A DNA stretch of 64,000 nucleotides, taken from positions 62,001 through 126,000 of the forward strand of contig JALIZF010001585.1 of NCBI GenBank assembly GCA_029948255.1, given 5' to 3'. The position numbers were made by a program, and so were the translations under genes. The notes beneath the pieces are model-generated. The model was not told the DNA's origin, searched no databases, and saw only the letters and a program-made list of their open reading frames with translations. The stretch comes from Telmatactis stephensoni. Lineage: Eukaryota > Cnidaria > Anthozoa > Actiniaria > Isophelliidae. How positions within the stretch are numbered: the stretch's first letter is position 1; the number at the start of each line of letters is the position of its first letter. Shown here one piece after another: positions 52,705 to 63,039 of this stretch.

Positions 52705-53235
52705 GAATTTCATGTGTTGCCTTGCGACTGCTTTGTTGCCAAGTGAACTGTCTTGTACTCAACAGGAAATCTCTCAAAAACATTTTTGTAAAATGAAACT
52801 GAAAAAAAAAAATGGTTATACAGAGGCATCAATAGAAATTAAGACCCATTGTTATTATTTTGCAGTGGTATCTTTCTTTTTTTGTTGTTGTTGTTGCGAA
52901 ATTTGGGATTTTTTAAAATCCCAGTGAATCATACACTGATGTGTCATCGCACTTTATGCTTCCCAAAATAGACAGGACAACATGCTTAGTAACAGCACTA
53001 CATGCTTGTCCAATTTGAAAATAATTGACGTTGATAGCAGAAAATTTGACAAAGGAAAAGTACGACGATTTTATTTTTTCATTTTAATTACCAACTTAGG
53101 CCCAGTTCAAACGTCGAACTTTTGCCGCGTCGAATGCATTGAAGACAATGGATAATTAGACGGCCTTCTTTGATATTATTAGATTCGGCGCGGCAAAAGT
53201 TCGACGTCTGAACTGGGCCTTAAACATGTTAATCT
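52705..53235. repeat. Dispersed repeat shared with 2315-2862
   Basis: Same orientation as 2315-2862. Carries a poly-A and TTGTTG expansion not seen in the other copy, plus a 121-bp MITE at 53099-53219. Confidence 0.85.
53099..53219. mobile_element. 121-bp MITE with GGCCCAGTTC termini
   Basis: Perfect inverted outer ends GGCCCAGTTCA, then inverted CGTCGAACTTTTGCCGCG-type arms of about 40 bp. Flanked by TTA on both sides (53096-53098 and 53220-53222). The paralogue at 2850 shows the undisturbed ACTTAAACAT. A 3-bp TTA duplication fits PIF/Harbinger-type elements; TTAA with one lost base is the alternative. Confidence 0.85.
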
Positions 53236-54814
53236 TAAATTGTCATTATAATCTGCATCATTTAACACTTATTGACTGGGACCGAGGAAAACAGTATGTT
53301 TTGTGGTCCCGAGAGGCCGCCAATGTTTCTCGAGGTCCCAGGCAGTAAGTGTTTTGTTATATACCAACTGTCAAAGAACAAAATAAAAAGCAAAACGTCG
53401 CTGCCTACAGTTAAAGTTTTTAATCAAAATTCACTCAAAACTGACCTTTTTTCACACATAGTTTTTCGGAGAATTGTTGCAGCTCTCTTGGTGACATTCC
53501 TGGTTGGTTATAATCTTTTTCTCGGAATAAATGTTGTATATTGGTCTTAAAAGTTTGACAATAAACACGAGTTTTGCCTCATGTTCGAATGAATGAATTT
53601 GTAAACTCGCGCTGCCAAAAACGTGCCTTCAAAGCTCAATCAACTTCCGGTTTTGTTATTACCGGTCAATAAAACTCACTGTTGCCCGCTGAGAGTTGTT
53701 GCTAAGGAAACAGCAAAATTTGTTGACGTTCACGTGATGCGCTCTCGCCCAATCAGAGCACGGAAAAAATTGACTTTGACAGTTGGTATATGACAATCTT
53801 CTCTATATTTCTTCTCATTTCTATTCTTTTGTAACTCTGTCATGTATAGTTGACTCTGCATTGTAATCTTTACACTGATGATGGTAGCAGGACTGTGGAA
53901 ACATGTCTGTAAAAATTCAAATCGTCGTACTTTTCCTGAAAATTATTTTTTATCGGTTGCAGCTTAATTCAGTGAATAAATCAGAATATAATTATTGACA
54001 TGCCATGCACCATTTCGGTCTCAGCTTCTATGTTTTTAGACCCGACAACTTGTCTTCAATTGACTATATATACACCTATTTCAAAAAAGGTTGTCGTAGT
54101 AGTAAGTTAGCCGATTCAAAAAAGGTCTTTACGGTTAACTATTTCCCGGGATGGTGAAGAATGCGTGAAACGGCTCTGGGGAAGAGTACGAACGGGGCCG
54201 GTCCGGCATTGAAGCCTCTCCTAAAAGGGGCTCCCGGGGCACGAGTGAACGCACGTGTGCGTCTAGTTTTCTTCATAAAGTGATTCTCTTACAATGTGTT
54301 TACTTTAATTTTGAGTATGAATACCATTTCTGATTCTACTACACGAATAAGTATTATATTTGAGCATCGATCAAACTAGCAAGCGGCCATAATTACGAAG
54401 TAAACAAAGCAAGTGTTTTGGATAAGCTGGTAAATCAGGCCTTAAAACTGACTCCTGATCAATAATTCTCTCTCCACTTACTTTCCGCTTATTCTTTATT
54501 GTTTTTTAAAATATGAATCTAACACTAACAAATAATAATAATGTGATGAATTGTCGAGGCACCCAGTCGAGTCCTTAACAAACGTTGAGCGGGAAATTCA
54601 AGTCTCTTCATGAGTTTTGTTCAGTGTTTCCTTACAGAAGATAAAACAAACACAATGAGAACCCTACGAAGGTAGATATTTTTTCGATTAGTCGCCAGAA
54701 TTAAGATGTGTTCTTGAAATACGTTAGGTAGTAAAATACATTCGAGTGCACTGAACGATATGCAAATGACCAATGGAGACCTAAAAGCCGGGACTAAAAA
54801 AAATGTAACACAAA
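53236..54814. other. Noncoding stretch
   Basis: No gene supported. An inverted pair, ATATACCAACTGTCAAAG (53360) and TTTGACAGTTGGTATAT (53778), bounds about 430 bp with a 92-residue motif-free frame inside. GC-rich patch GGGGCCGGTCCGGC lies near 54197. Confidence 0.45.
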
Positions 54815-54961
54815 AAGGATATGGAATTTTTTTTTTTTTTTTTTTTGGCCGAACATCAAACTTACGGGTGCAAAATAATTGTTATATATATATATTTGTT
54901 TTGTGCCTTCAGCCTCACTAAAAAGTCGTCGTGCTGATCAGTAAATAAAGCATTTTTTATT
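54815..54961. repeat. Repeat X1, left flanking direct repeat (147 bp)
   Basis: AAGGATATGGAA, about 20 T, GCCGAACATCAAACTT, then TATATATATATTTG and GCATTTTTTATT. Same orientation as X2 at 60882-61028 and nearly identical, including its length. Confidence 0.9.
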
Positions 54962-55148
54962 CTTCGTACTTTAGTTAATGGCCGCGTGCTCCAGGTAGCG
55001 TCGCACTAGTTTGTTGAAGAGAGATGACACAGACATGATTGTTTGGAATATAATTTGGCCACTGGTGTGACGGTTTTATTTCAAAGCGAACACTAATCAA
55101 ATGTTGATATTAACTCTCTTCAGCAAAGGTGGGGAGAGCATAACCGCC
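54953..55148. repeat. Repeat Y1
   Basis: TTTTTTATTCTTCGTACTTT through CAAAGGTGGGGAGAGCATAA and CCGCC. Repeated in the same orientation at 55480-55676 with two or three noticed substitutions; the 332-bp spacer between them contains Z1. Confidence 0.9.
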
Positions 55149-55244
55149 CACCACCTGCTGAAGTAAGACTGAATAATAGCAAACAGCTATGTTCTAATGC
55201 ACATTATATATATTCCACAGGGAGGAGCCCGGGGAAGGAGGCGG

Positions 55245-55294
55245 GAAAAATGTTTCGCGTGCTGATGATAGCTAGGCTATTGCTCGAGCGATGA
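55245..55294. repeat. Repeat Z1
   Basis: 50 bp, GAAAAATGTTTCGCGTGCTG through TATTGCTCGAGCGATGA, identical to 60833-60882. In a split-repeat model this is the internal A2 copy. Confidence 0.9.
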
Positions 55295-55479
55295 GATTAA
55301 GGAAGGGCGAGTGGCCTTTATAGTCGCCCAAGTGCCACGTGGTAGCTATTAACTCATCGCGTGACTCCTGCGGCCCGAAGGCCCCACCCTGTAAGGCATC
55401 GTTGACATATTGATTGCTAAGTTGATATTAGGTAGCTATACGTTACATAAAAATTCCATTATATTGACATATAAGGGTT

Positions 55480-55676
55480 ATTTTTTATTCCTCGTACTTT
55501 AGTTAATGGCCGCGTGCTCCAGGTAGCGTCGCACTAGTTTGTTGAAGAGAGATGACACAGACATGATAGTTTGGAATATAATTTGGCCACTGGTGTGACG
55601 GTTTTATTTCAAAGCGAACACTAATCAAATGTTGATATTAACTCTCTTCAGCAAAGGTGGGGAGAGCATAACCGCC
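55480..55676. repeat. Repeat Y2
   Basis: Second copy of Y, closest to the recombinase gene. In a split-repeat model this is B1 and Y1 is B2. Confidence 0.9.
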
Positions 55677-56088
55677 ACATGCCACTACAGTGTGGCAGCC
55701 CCACCAAGACGATACACAGAGCTCGGGCCACGCGTGGATGCGTCAAATGTCTAAATATATATTTGGCTATGAAATAAATGAAAGTGATGAAGCATGAATT
55801 TGCAGCCCTTGACTGACCAAGTTCATAATTCATACAATACGACCGACAACTCGGCATGTCCAAGTGCAGCCCCTTACTGACCACTAGGACAGGGACACAA
55901 TTGCTGAGCTAATCAATGCCTAAGAAGATAACCAGAAACTGTTGAAAAACGAGGTAGCGGCCCATGTCCGACCTAACTCGGTTACCAAAGCTTCATGGAA
56001 TTAAATGCGCTGATGTAAACTTTTAAGGTTTATGAAGAAAACGCGATCATTAGCGACTAGTGAAGTGGCGGCCCTTGTCCGACCCACG
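55677..56088. other. 3' noncoding region after the recombinase
   Basis: About 410 bp between Y2 and the recombinase stop. Two similar GTAGCGGCCCATGTCCGACC and GTGGCGGCCCTTGTCCGACC segments lie at 55954 and 56066. No gene. Confidence 0.5.
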
Positions 56089-57016
56089 TCAATTGACGCT
56101 AGCGCTTAGAGTTTCTGACCTTATGTAGGTTTTGAAGGCATCGGATTTCCAGCGCCCTAGCGTTCGAATTTGAGAATCTGAAAATCCTTGTTCCGCGGCG
56201 TGGCAAGCCGCACCTATACGAAAACTATGACTCTTATACCTGCTTGTATCAAGACCACAAAAAACCAAGCAGCGTTGAAGTTCGGTGTTAAACGACCTCA
56301 CAGTGATGGGTTTCAAATCGAGCGTGCAGAAGAAGGGGTTGACTTCCCCGCTTTTTACAATAGTCACATATCGCCTGCACAGGGCAATACGGTTCTAACG
56401 CTTCCTTGTCAATAAGAATATTAAACGGCTTATTCCCAATATTGTGCTTGAACTTTCTGATAGTAATTTTGACTCTGTGAATTTGACCGTCATTAACGAG
56501 GAATGTGACATCACTATACTGAATAACGTCAGCAGGGCCACTTGCATCGTTAGTCGCTAGTTCACCGATGCGGAAAAAACCGTAAAAGGCGGTGAGAAAC
56601 ATTGTGGAATATAGTATGCGTTGCGAAGCCGAAGAGTTGGTGTTATTAAGGGATCTAACAAGCTCATATAGCACGGGTCTAGAAATTGGTAGGCGTACGT
56701 CAGCTACTCGATTGCGCTTTACAGCTGTCAACAACTTCTGAATCATAAAAGCTTTTGTGGGATCGGGGAAGTTCCTCATCTTGTGAACATACCCCAGGGC
56801 GGACATGTAAGATGTAATGGTTGCTGGCGATAATTTCAGTGCGCTAAGATAGGAAATGAAAAGGGCTACATGGTTTGTTGACACTGGAAATTTGTGGGCA
56901 GAGCCCCCATAGAAACGTGAGTGGAAATCGGTGTAAGCATCCCACGCGCGCTGATACATTTTACGAGAGCTTTTGGTTAAACCCGAGCTGATAAGGTCCC
57001 TTAGGTGATCGACCAA
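56089..57016 (-). pseudogene. Tyrosine recombinase of the Ngaro-like element, one frameshift
   Basis: Starts at 57016, overlapping the end of the RT frame by 16 nt. The first 242 codons (to 56288) have the N-terminal core-binding part and the first catalytic Arg in FYGFFRIGELA (R149). The remainder is in a different frame (56367-56089), with HSFR (H47, R50 of that frame), GRW (W73) and the nucleophile in FKTYIR (Y81). The frame change lies around 56320-56365, near a run of As and Gs (AAAAAGCGGGG), so a single-base indel or a sequencing error would explain it. All catalytic residues are otherwise present. The enzyme would insert circular cDNA by strand exchange at short homology. Confidence 0.85.
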
Positions 57017-58818
57017 CTCTTCGGTTGAAGGTTCTCGAGCACAGGCGTCGGCTCGTCGTCTATTTCGGGGGAGATTTGCTTGAACTCCTCCACCTGGAAA
57101 CGGGAAAGAAGATCGGCACGAGTATTGTGTACGCCGGGAATATGCCGTGCACGGAAAAGAATGTTATATCTAAGAGAGGTTAACACGAGGTCACGTATCA
57201 GGATCATTACTAATTGGTGCTTAGAGATTTGGTGATTGATGATGTCAACTAGCGCTACGTTATCAGTCGCGAATGAGACACATCTATTCGACATGTCACG
57301 TCCCCAGATATGCAATGCAATGGTTATGGGAAAAAGCTCTAAGAACGTGATGTTGAGAACTTTCCATGCTTCCGGCCATGCCCCACATAACCAATGCTTA
57401 CCAAAAATAGCACCATAACCTTTGGAACCCGCGGCATCTGTTATTAACTCAAATGAGGGCGTCGCTAGCCATTTTTCCTCCACAAAAAATGTCCTACCAT
57501 TAAAGTTGTCTAAAAACGATAGCCAAACGGACATATCACGCTTAGTTTCTTTGGTTAAGCGAATATGGTAGTGTGGGCGATGCACACCTTTGGTAAGGTC
57601 AATCATGCGGCGTAGGAAAGCTCGTCCCGGCAGAATGACTGAGCATGTAAAGTTCAGAAAACCTAGTAATGATTGTAGTTCCCGAAGCGTGACCTTGCGG
57701 CGCCGCGAAAAGGTTGTTAACATAATGCGACATTTCTGAAGTTTATCGTCCGGCAATCGGGCTTCCATTTTGATGGAATCAATTATAATGCCGGCAAATT
57801 GTAAGGTCGTCGCTGGGCCCATAGTCTTTTCGTGTGCAATGGGCACCCCGAGTGTCTCACAAAGATTCAAAAATTGCGTTAAGTCGGCTTGACACTTAAA
57901 TTGATCCTTAGCGATAAACAAAAAATCATCGAGAATATGGAGAACTCCCGATGCGCCGAAATGATTTACAGCTATCCATTCGAGGGCTGTACTAAACTTT
58001 TCGAAAATAGCGCAAGATGAAGAACAACCCATAGGCAGGCAACGATCAAAATAGTACAAATCATCCCATTTCATCCCTAATAATGGATAATCGGTGGGAT
58101 GAATTGGAATAATCCGGAAAGCAGATTTGATATCAGTTTTAGCCATAAAACAACCAGCCCCAATCTGTTTTATGACAGCTATGGCGTCAAGAATGGATGC
58201 ATAATGAACTGTTGAGCAATCGTTGGGAATAAAATCATTTACCGAGGACCCCTCGGGGTAAGAAAGATGATGTATAAGGCGAAATTCGTTAGGAGCTTTC
58301 TTGGGGACGATGCCTAAAGGCGATATGACGCAGTCAGGGAAAGGAGGCGCCTTAAATGGCCCAGCAATTCGTCCAGCTTGAACCTCTTTATTCAATTTGG
58401 CGAAAGTAATCCTTGGTTGTTGGCGCGCACTCAACAGATTCGGTGACTCGAAAGCGCGCCGCTCCCCGATGTGATTAACATAAAACCCGTGTGTAAAACC
58501 AAATATCAGAAAATCTCGAAGGGTAGGATTGTACGAAGTTAACAGAATTTTAAGACGGTCCACCCTTACGGGGGTTGGTAGTTGGCTCCTTAGAATTTGC
58601 CGAAGCCGTGCTACGTCCGTTGTTGGACGTGGCGGTGCGCTTTTGGGAGTCACACTGCGTAGCCGAGTGCTTTGCTCCGCAAAAGGAGCACTTGTGCTCA
58701 AATCTGCAGCCTGAACAGGACCTGCCGGCGTTGTATGTCCAGCAGGTCCCTCTTGCAAAGGGCTGACGGGGTTTCGCACGAGTGGCCTTTTTGTCTCCTG
58801 ATTGTGCTGTTCGCACAT
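57001..58818 (-). CDS. Reverse transcriptase/RNase H of the Ngaro-like element
   Basis: 605 codons, open. RT motifs: ISPLGIVPKKAPNEFRLIHH (166-184 region), TDIKSAFRIIP (D229), CLPMGCSSSCAIFEKF and HILDDFLF (LDD 296-298). RNase H has all four acidic residues: ITDAAGSKGYGA (D461), LELFPI (E494), FATDN (D519) and HNTRADLLSR (D569). The first 60-70 residues are low-complexity and overlap the Gag frame, so the functional start may be internal or reached by frameshift. It copies element RNA to cDNA and removes the RNA strand. Intact, unlike its neighbours. Confidence 0.92.
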   Translation of the reverse strand: MCEQHNQETKRPLVRNPVSPLQEGPAGHTTPAGPVQAADLSTSAPFAEQSTRLRSVTPKSAPPRPTTDVARLRQILRSQLPTPVRVDRLKILLTSYNPTLRDFLIFGFTHGFYVNHIGERRAFESPNLLSARQQPRITFAKLNKEVQAGRIAGPFKAPPFPDCVISPLGIVPKKAPNEFRLIHHLSYPEGSSVNDFIPNDCSTVHYASILDAIAVIKQIGAGCFMAKTDIKSAFRIIPIHPTDYPLLGMKWDDLYYFDRCLPMGCSSSCAIFEKFSTALEWIAVNHFGASGVLHILDDFLFIAKDQFKCQADLTQFLNLCETLGVPIAHEKTMGPATTLQFAGIIIDSIKMEARLPDDKLQKCRIMLTTFSRRRKVTLRELQSLLGFLNFTCSVILPGRAFLRRMIDLTKGVHRPHYHIRLTKETKRDMSVWLSFLDNFNGRTFFVEEKWLATPSFELITDAAGSKGYGAIFGKHWLCGAWPEAWKVLNITFLELFPITIALHIWGRDMSNRCVSFATDNVALVDIINHQISKHQLVMILIRDLVLTSLRYNILFRARHIPGVHNTRADLLSRFQVEEFKQISPEIDDEPTPVLENLQPKSWSIT

Positions 58819-59664
58819 TCGTAACCGCCTTTAGCCATAATTCCCAATGAACAACCTCCCACGGGTACTTATCTGGGGCTGATTGTCTCAGGTACCGAAA
58901 TTGCTCATCGTAATACAACCAGTCTCCGGATTTAGTAGCGATATCGCGCACGGTCTCACAAGGTTGGCCGCCTGGCCCGAGAACTTTTCGGTATAGATTG
59001 CAACAAAGGTATTAAATGCCGAAATCCATTGATTCAGTGTGGCGATTTTCTTGGCTTGGCATGGCTCCAAGGTTAGCTGGGGCTGCGTTCCAGAACCCGA
59101 GTCACTTGGTGCAAGCGATAGCGAAAAACGCTCTTGTTTTGCCGTCGGCTGAAGGAGTGACCCAAAATGCACGAATTCGTTTGCCCAAATTTTAGCTTTG
59201 ATTTTTGAGCTCAAGGGGGCGCCAAGCATAATCGCCGTGCTTGAGAAGAGCGGTGTCTGCGGCTCGGCCTTATCTGCATTTGCAACATTCAGAGAGGATT
59301 GCGATTGCGTTGAAGGGGTAGACTGAGTACCTGTACCCTGTGCTAACTCTGCCGTTCCCGACTGAACTGCTGCGGAGACGGCGTTGTCAACGTTGCCGTC
59401 GCCGGCTGTGGATGTTACGGCCGGAGCACTCCTTTGATGCTCAAGAGCTTGCTGTACAGCCTGTGCCACCGCTGTCGAAATAGTTGCCGTCAAGGCTTGG
59501 ACATCGATTGACACCAGGTTAGAAGTGGACGAGCTAGTCGAGCTGGTTGACTGTGCTTCGCCTTCAGGATTGGTAGCATGTGGGGGGCGTTCTGCCAAAT
59601 TGGGTCGTACACGTCGGCGAGAAATTCTGACTGGTGGCATTGCTTGAGAAAGAAGTAAAAACAC
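58550..59664 (-). pseudogene. Gag-like protein of the Ngaro-like element, one frameshift
   Basis: The first frame (59664-58888, 258 codons) is Ser/Thr/Gln/Ala-rich with an AVAQAVQQALEHQ helix. Its continuation, in another frame, runs 58951-58550 and includes GDWLYYDEQFRYLRQ and a Cys/His-rich cluster: CWTYNAGRSCSGCRFEHKC followed by CSFCGAKHSATQC. That CxxC...HxxxxC set is a plausible nucleic-acid-binding zinc knuckle. The frame change is around 58955-59000. A typical Gag would be about 380 residues, which the two parts together match. Overlaps the RT frame at its 3' end. Confidence 0.7.
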
Positions 59665-60121
59665 AGAATGACACGGAAACTCTCAACACCATTTATTCCG
59701 TTTCAATATATTCGAGGTGAGGGAGGCGGCCCGTAATAATTGTTCTCTATGAATCCCCTAACACTAACATTAGAGATATGCCTAAGTGAGTAAGCCCAAG
59801 CGCGCGGCAGTTCCTACTAAAACGGTGCAAGAATACCGAGTGAATAGAGCACACCTACACAGGCGGCCAAATGGGTTGTACACTCATGTGGTTTCTTGAT
59901 GCACACTTAACATGCCAAAGCCAATAATAATACGTGGCACACAGTGCTACACAAGTAATGTGGGATATTAAAACACATGGCCTGATTACCCAATACGATG
60001 CAATAAACATATTGTGCATCATGATAGTACTGAGTCGCTTGCCAAATATCCCAACACAAACAAACCGGCTAGGCAAAAACATTAAAAAGGAAACTGCCAA
60101 ACCGCAAATTAACTGGCTCTC

Positions 60122-60715
60122 TCACTCAGTGCATTCTAAGGACATTTGAGATAAGAATCTCAAGGATTTTAGGGCCGCTCCCCTTAAACTACGATAAAAT
60201 TTAAACTGTCCCTTTTTGTTTAAATGCACGCCGTCGTGACAGTAAAAATGGCTCTTTGAGTTCCAAAACCCCCTATGACCCCAAAAGAAAGCATAGGGAA
60301 GTGGCTCCAGGACAACTCTCAAGTATCTGTTCAACATTTCCACACCCCTGTTGATCGCTCGTGTAGCTGGCTCTAGTCGAATGGTCTGGCATACACAAAT
60401 AATTTTCACTCCATAAAGATTGTGCAGTATCTGAACAAAATCCTCGATCTGTGAACCGACAGAGACGGGGTGACAGCTTGAAAGGTCGTTCGTCCCAAGC
60501 TGAAGGATCACAATGTCGGGCGCGGTGGACGTGACGATATGCACTTCGCGCTGAATTGCCTCACTGATGGTCAGACCACCTCTGCCGTGCCATTTGATAA
60601 AATTGGGTTCCGTGATGCCCATGTTGCAATCAAGAGTATTTGATTTTTGAGCAATAAACTCCTTCAGGCGCCGCACAAATGAGTGACCAAGTACTAAAAC
60701 TCGTGGTGTAGCCAT
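60122..60715 (-). CDS. SGNH/GDSL-type hydrolase encoded by the Ngaro-like element
   Basis: 197 residues, open. Blocks of the SGNH fold are present: VLVLGHSFVRRL with the nucleophile Ser12 (block I); HGRGG with the oxyanion Gly, 43-47 (block II); LQLGTNDLS with Asn76 (block III); and HDGVHLNKKGQ with Asp161 and His164 (block V). The family includes esterases and acetylhydrolases. In Ngaro-type retrotransposons a hydrolase ORF of this type has been reported, role unknown. It is the first gene after the element's 5' end, followed by about 460 bp before Gag. Substrate cannot be inferred; carbohydrate or lipid deacetylation is only a guess from the fold. Confidence 0.88.
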   Translation of the reverse strand: MATPRVLVLGHSFVRRLKEFIAQKSNTLDCNMGITEPNFIKWHGRGGLTISEAIQREVHIVTSTAPDIVILQLGTNDLSSCHPVSVGSQIEDFVQILHNLYGVKIICVCQTIRLEPATRAINRGVEMLNRYLRVVLEPLPYAFFWGHRGFWNSKSHFYCHDGVHLNKKGQFKFYRSLRGAALKSLRFLSQMSLECTE

Positions 60716-60832
60716 TACTATTCGAAGAGAAGAGCAGCAAAAAGAGGGGAGATAAGATAAGATTCAAAGCCTGACAAATAAAAAGTTGTACTTGCCTGTA
60801 AAAAGGATCTCTTGCGTTTCAGGAAATTTTGA

Positions 60833-60882
60833 GAAAAATGTTTCGCGTGCTGATGATAGCTAGGCTATTGCTCGAGCGATGA
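60833..60882. repeat. Repeat Z2, probable 5' terminus of the Ngaro-like element
   Basis: 50 bp identical to Z1 (55245-55294). On the minus strand it is the outermost unique element sequence before X2. Confidence 0.85.
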
Positions 60883-61028
60883 AGGATATGGAATTTTTTT
60901 TTTTTTTTTTTTTTGCCGAACATCAAACTTGCGGGTGCAAAATAATTGTTATATATATATATTTGTTTTGTGCCTTCAGCCTCACTAAAAAGTCGTCGTG
61001 CTGATCAGTAAATAAAGCATTTTTTATT
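60882..61028. repeat. Repeat X2, right flanking direct repeat (147 bp)
   Basis: Second copy of X (see 54815-54961), followed by TTTCGAGCTCC. Confidence 0.9.
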
Positions 61029-61321
61029 TTTCGAGCTCCATCCAAAAATGACCGTAAAATAGCTTTTTTTTTTTTTTAGTGTCGTCGTTTATATACATAT
61101 ATTGATATCAGTTGTTAGTTTATTACGTTTATTTGCGCATTCAGTCTGTGTTGGAAGAGATACAGAAAGCAATAAAACTGAGTACTACTTTTGATAGCCC
61201 ACTGACACCATATTGGCCGAATTTCTTTGAAAATTACAACATTCAAGAGTCACACTCAGATGAACATGGTTTGAGTCTAGCGCCAAAACAATAGAGAAAG
61301 TCCCGGATGTGTGCCTGAATT
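61029..61321. other. Noncoding flank
   Basis: Poly-T at about 61063-61077; no gene recognised. Confidence 0.45.
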
Positions 61322-61528
61322 CTAATGACGACTTTGAAAATCCCCTTTGAATGAGATGAAGCAGTCTTGTACGTCCACTCCAGTCTTGAGATAAGATAAG
61401 ATCTCCTCTCGCTTGGGCAGTCCCTGGAGGATCTCCTCCCACCGCGAAATGTGATTATGGAGTTCACCCACTTTAAACACGTTGGGGTAGCTGAATATCA
61501 GGTCACGCACCGAGGCTTTCGCTGACAA
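61322..61528 (-). pseudogene. Relic of a retrotransposon RT N-terminal region
   Basis: 68 residues including SRWEEILQGLPKREEILSYL and DVQDCFISFKGDFQ. The W...I..G/D.Q.F...F.G.F pattern resembles the segment before the RT fingers in cnidarian tyrosine-recombinase retrotransposons (recognised from memory of such proteins). No catalytic motif follows in frame. Read as a truncated fragment. Confidence 0.3.
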
Positions 61529-62300
61529 ATGCGAAACGAACTCGGGCGAGGGAACGGGGCTGCCACGCTTGGGTGCTCACCCTTCCAATCGATCGACCCA
61601 ATGAAGACACGCAGCTCTCGGGACTACCTCAGTTTCCAGTGCGAAGTTTGAAGTCTTTCGAAGCTTTGGAGACGGCTGGACAGATGATAAAAACATGGAA
61701 TGCAGCCGTCATGCATGATCGAGAGGTAGCCCTGAACAGAGCTGGAAATGGCAAAGGGTGAACGCCCGAGCGAAGCAGCCCCGAAATACCCCGTCCGGGG
61801 ACAGAGTAATGAAGGGTTTTAGACAACCCCATCGGGGAGGCTTTGCAGTGGGCGAAAAGGCTGGATGAGTGGGTGCGGTAGAGACGACGTCGTGACCCTG
61901 GGCGAAGAAAGCTAAATTTGGACGCAAATAGGCACTCGGCCTGCCCTCTCCAAAGAGGATCGAACGAGCGAAATTCCAAATTGTCTTGTGTATTTAAAGA
62001 TACAGACTATGGCAGAGTCCGAACAGGATCTCAAGGAGAGAATTCCAAAACTTCTCGTAAACCTACGGGGCCTTTGGCCTTCGATTCGAAATGCGCAAAG
62101 CACGAAAAATGAGGTCATGCTCGTGGATCCTCGGAGCTTTCTTTTCTGAGCAAAGTTAAGCGTCGAGCTTCCCCGGGAAAAGTGCCGATGAGCTTGCGCC
62201 CACCTGTGAAGTTCATTTCGTTTAAAGTAACAACGCTAGCGCTTGCCAGAGAATATGTCAGCAAGTCCATTGCTCCAAGAGATTCCCATTTCTCACCTGA
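61529..62300. other. GC-richer stretch with several short frames, no gene assigned
   Basis: Composition is distinctly more GC-rich than its surroundings, with CCCCGTCCGGGG and AACCCCATCGGGG. Frames of 62-116 residues on both strands have no recognisable domain. May be further retroelement relic on either strand. Confidence 0.35.
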
Positions 62301-63039
62301 GGACGGATTGGGTCTTACATACTAAAAGGAGAGATTTTTGTTGTTGTCACGTTCAAGTATTGGGCAACAAAAACCACTCACCTTAAAGGATAACCGTTGT
62401 ACAAAGCTGAAGTTATTACTTTCAGAATGTTTAGGTGGTTTGGTTATAATTAATAAAGGATAAAAGTGTTAATTCAGAGGAAAACTAAATTTCAATCAAA
62501 ACTGAGTTTTTGACCTTCTTTCACTCAAGTGCACTATAATTCTTTACATTGAGCTTGAAAGTTGCTAGATTTGGATAAAAACACGGGACAACCACTGTGC
62601 AGCTCAAAAAACAGTTTTAAACAGGCCTTGGATCTTAGTGGATCAATTCCTAACTGACAAAAATTGAGCGTGAATAAAAAACGAAAATTTGTGCAAGTTC
62701 GCGCTTTAATTTTTTGTCTTATTTATATGCACTGATATATATGTATATGTTGTATGTCCTTCCAACTTCTTCCTCTTGACGCGAAGACAGGCAACGAAGT
62801 GAAAATACATCTATTTTAATCAACGCTATCGGAAAATAGACTCAAGACTACGCGCTCACCCGAAATGGAGTATGGGTAGGAATTACTAAAAGCTATGAAA
62901 CCATATATCAACCACATAAATATCAGCATGCTTTAACGGAGTGAAATTTAAAAGGTTGAATTCAAGACTGGATTCCGGCAAAATTAATCACCGGTCGCTT
63001 TACAGACCGAAATTTTACACGCAGAGAAAAATTAAAACT
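62301..63039. other. Noncoding AT-rich stretch
   Basis: Nothing recognised. Confidence 0.5.

Larger units (their letters stand above)
54815..61028 (-). mobile_element. Ngaro-like tyrosine-recombinase retrotransposon with SGNH hydrolase ORF
   Basis: On the minus strand the gene order is SGNH hydrolase (60715-60122), Gag-like (59664-58550), RT/RNase H (58818-57001) and tyrosine recombinase (57016-56089). A recombinase in place of an integrase, with RT/RNase H and a separate SGNH-type hydrolase frame, matches what has been reported for Ngaro elements. Direct repeats surround the coding part: X (54815-54961 and 60882-61028), Y (54962-55148 and 55491-55676) and Z (55245-55294 and 60833-60882). 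Gag and recombinase each have one apparent frameshift. Whether the X repeats belong to the element or to the target is unresolved. Confidence 0.85.

Noticed and set aside
54815..61028. LTR retrotransposon reading of the X repeats
   Set aside because: X lacks TG...CA ends, no primer-binding site or polypurine tract lies next to it, and the element encodes a tyrosine recombinase and no DDE integrase.
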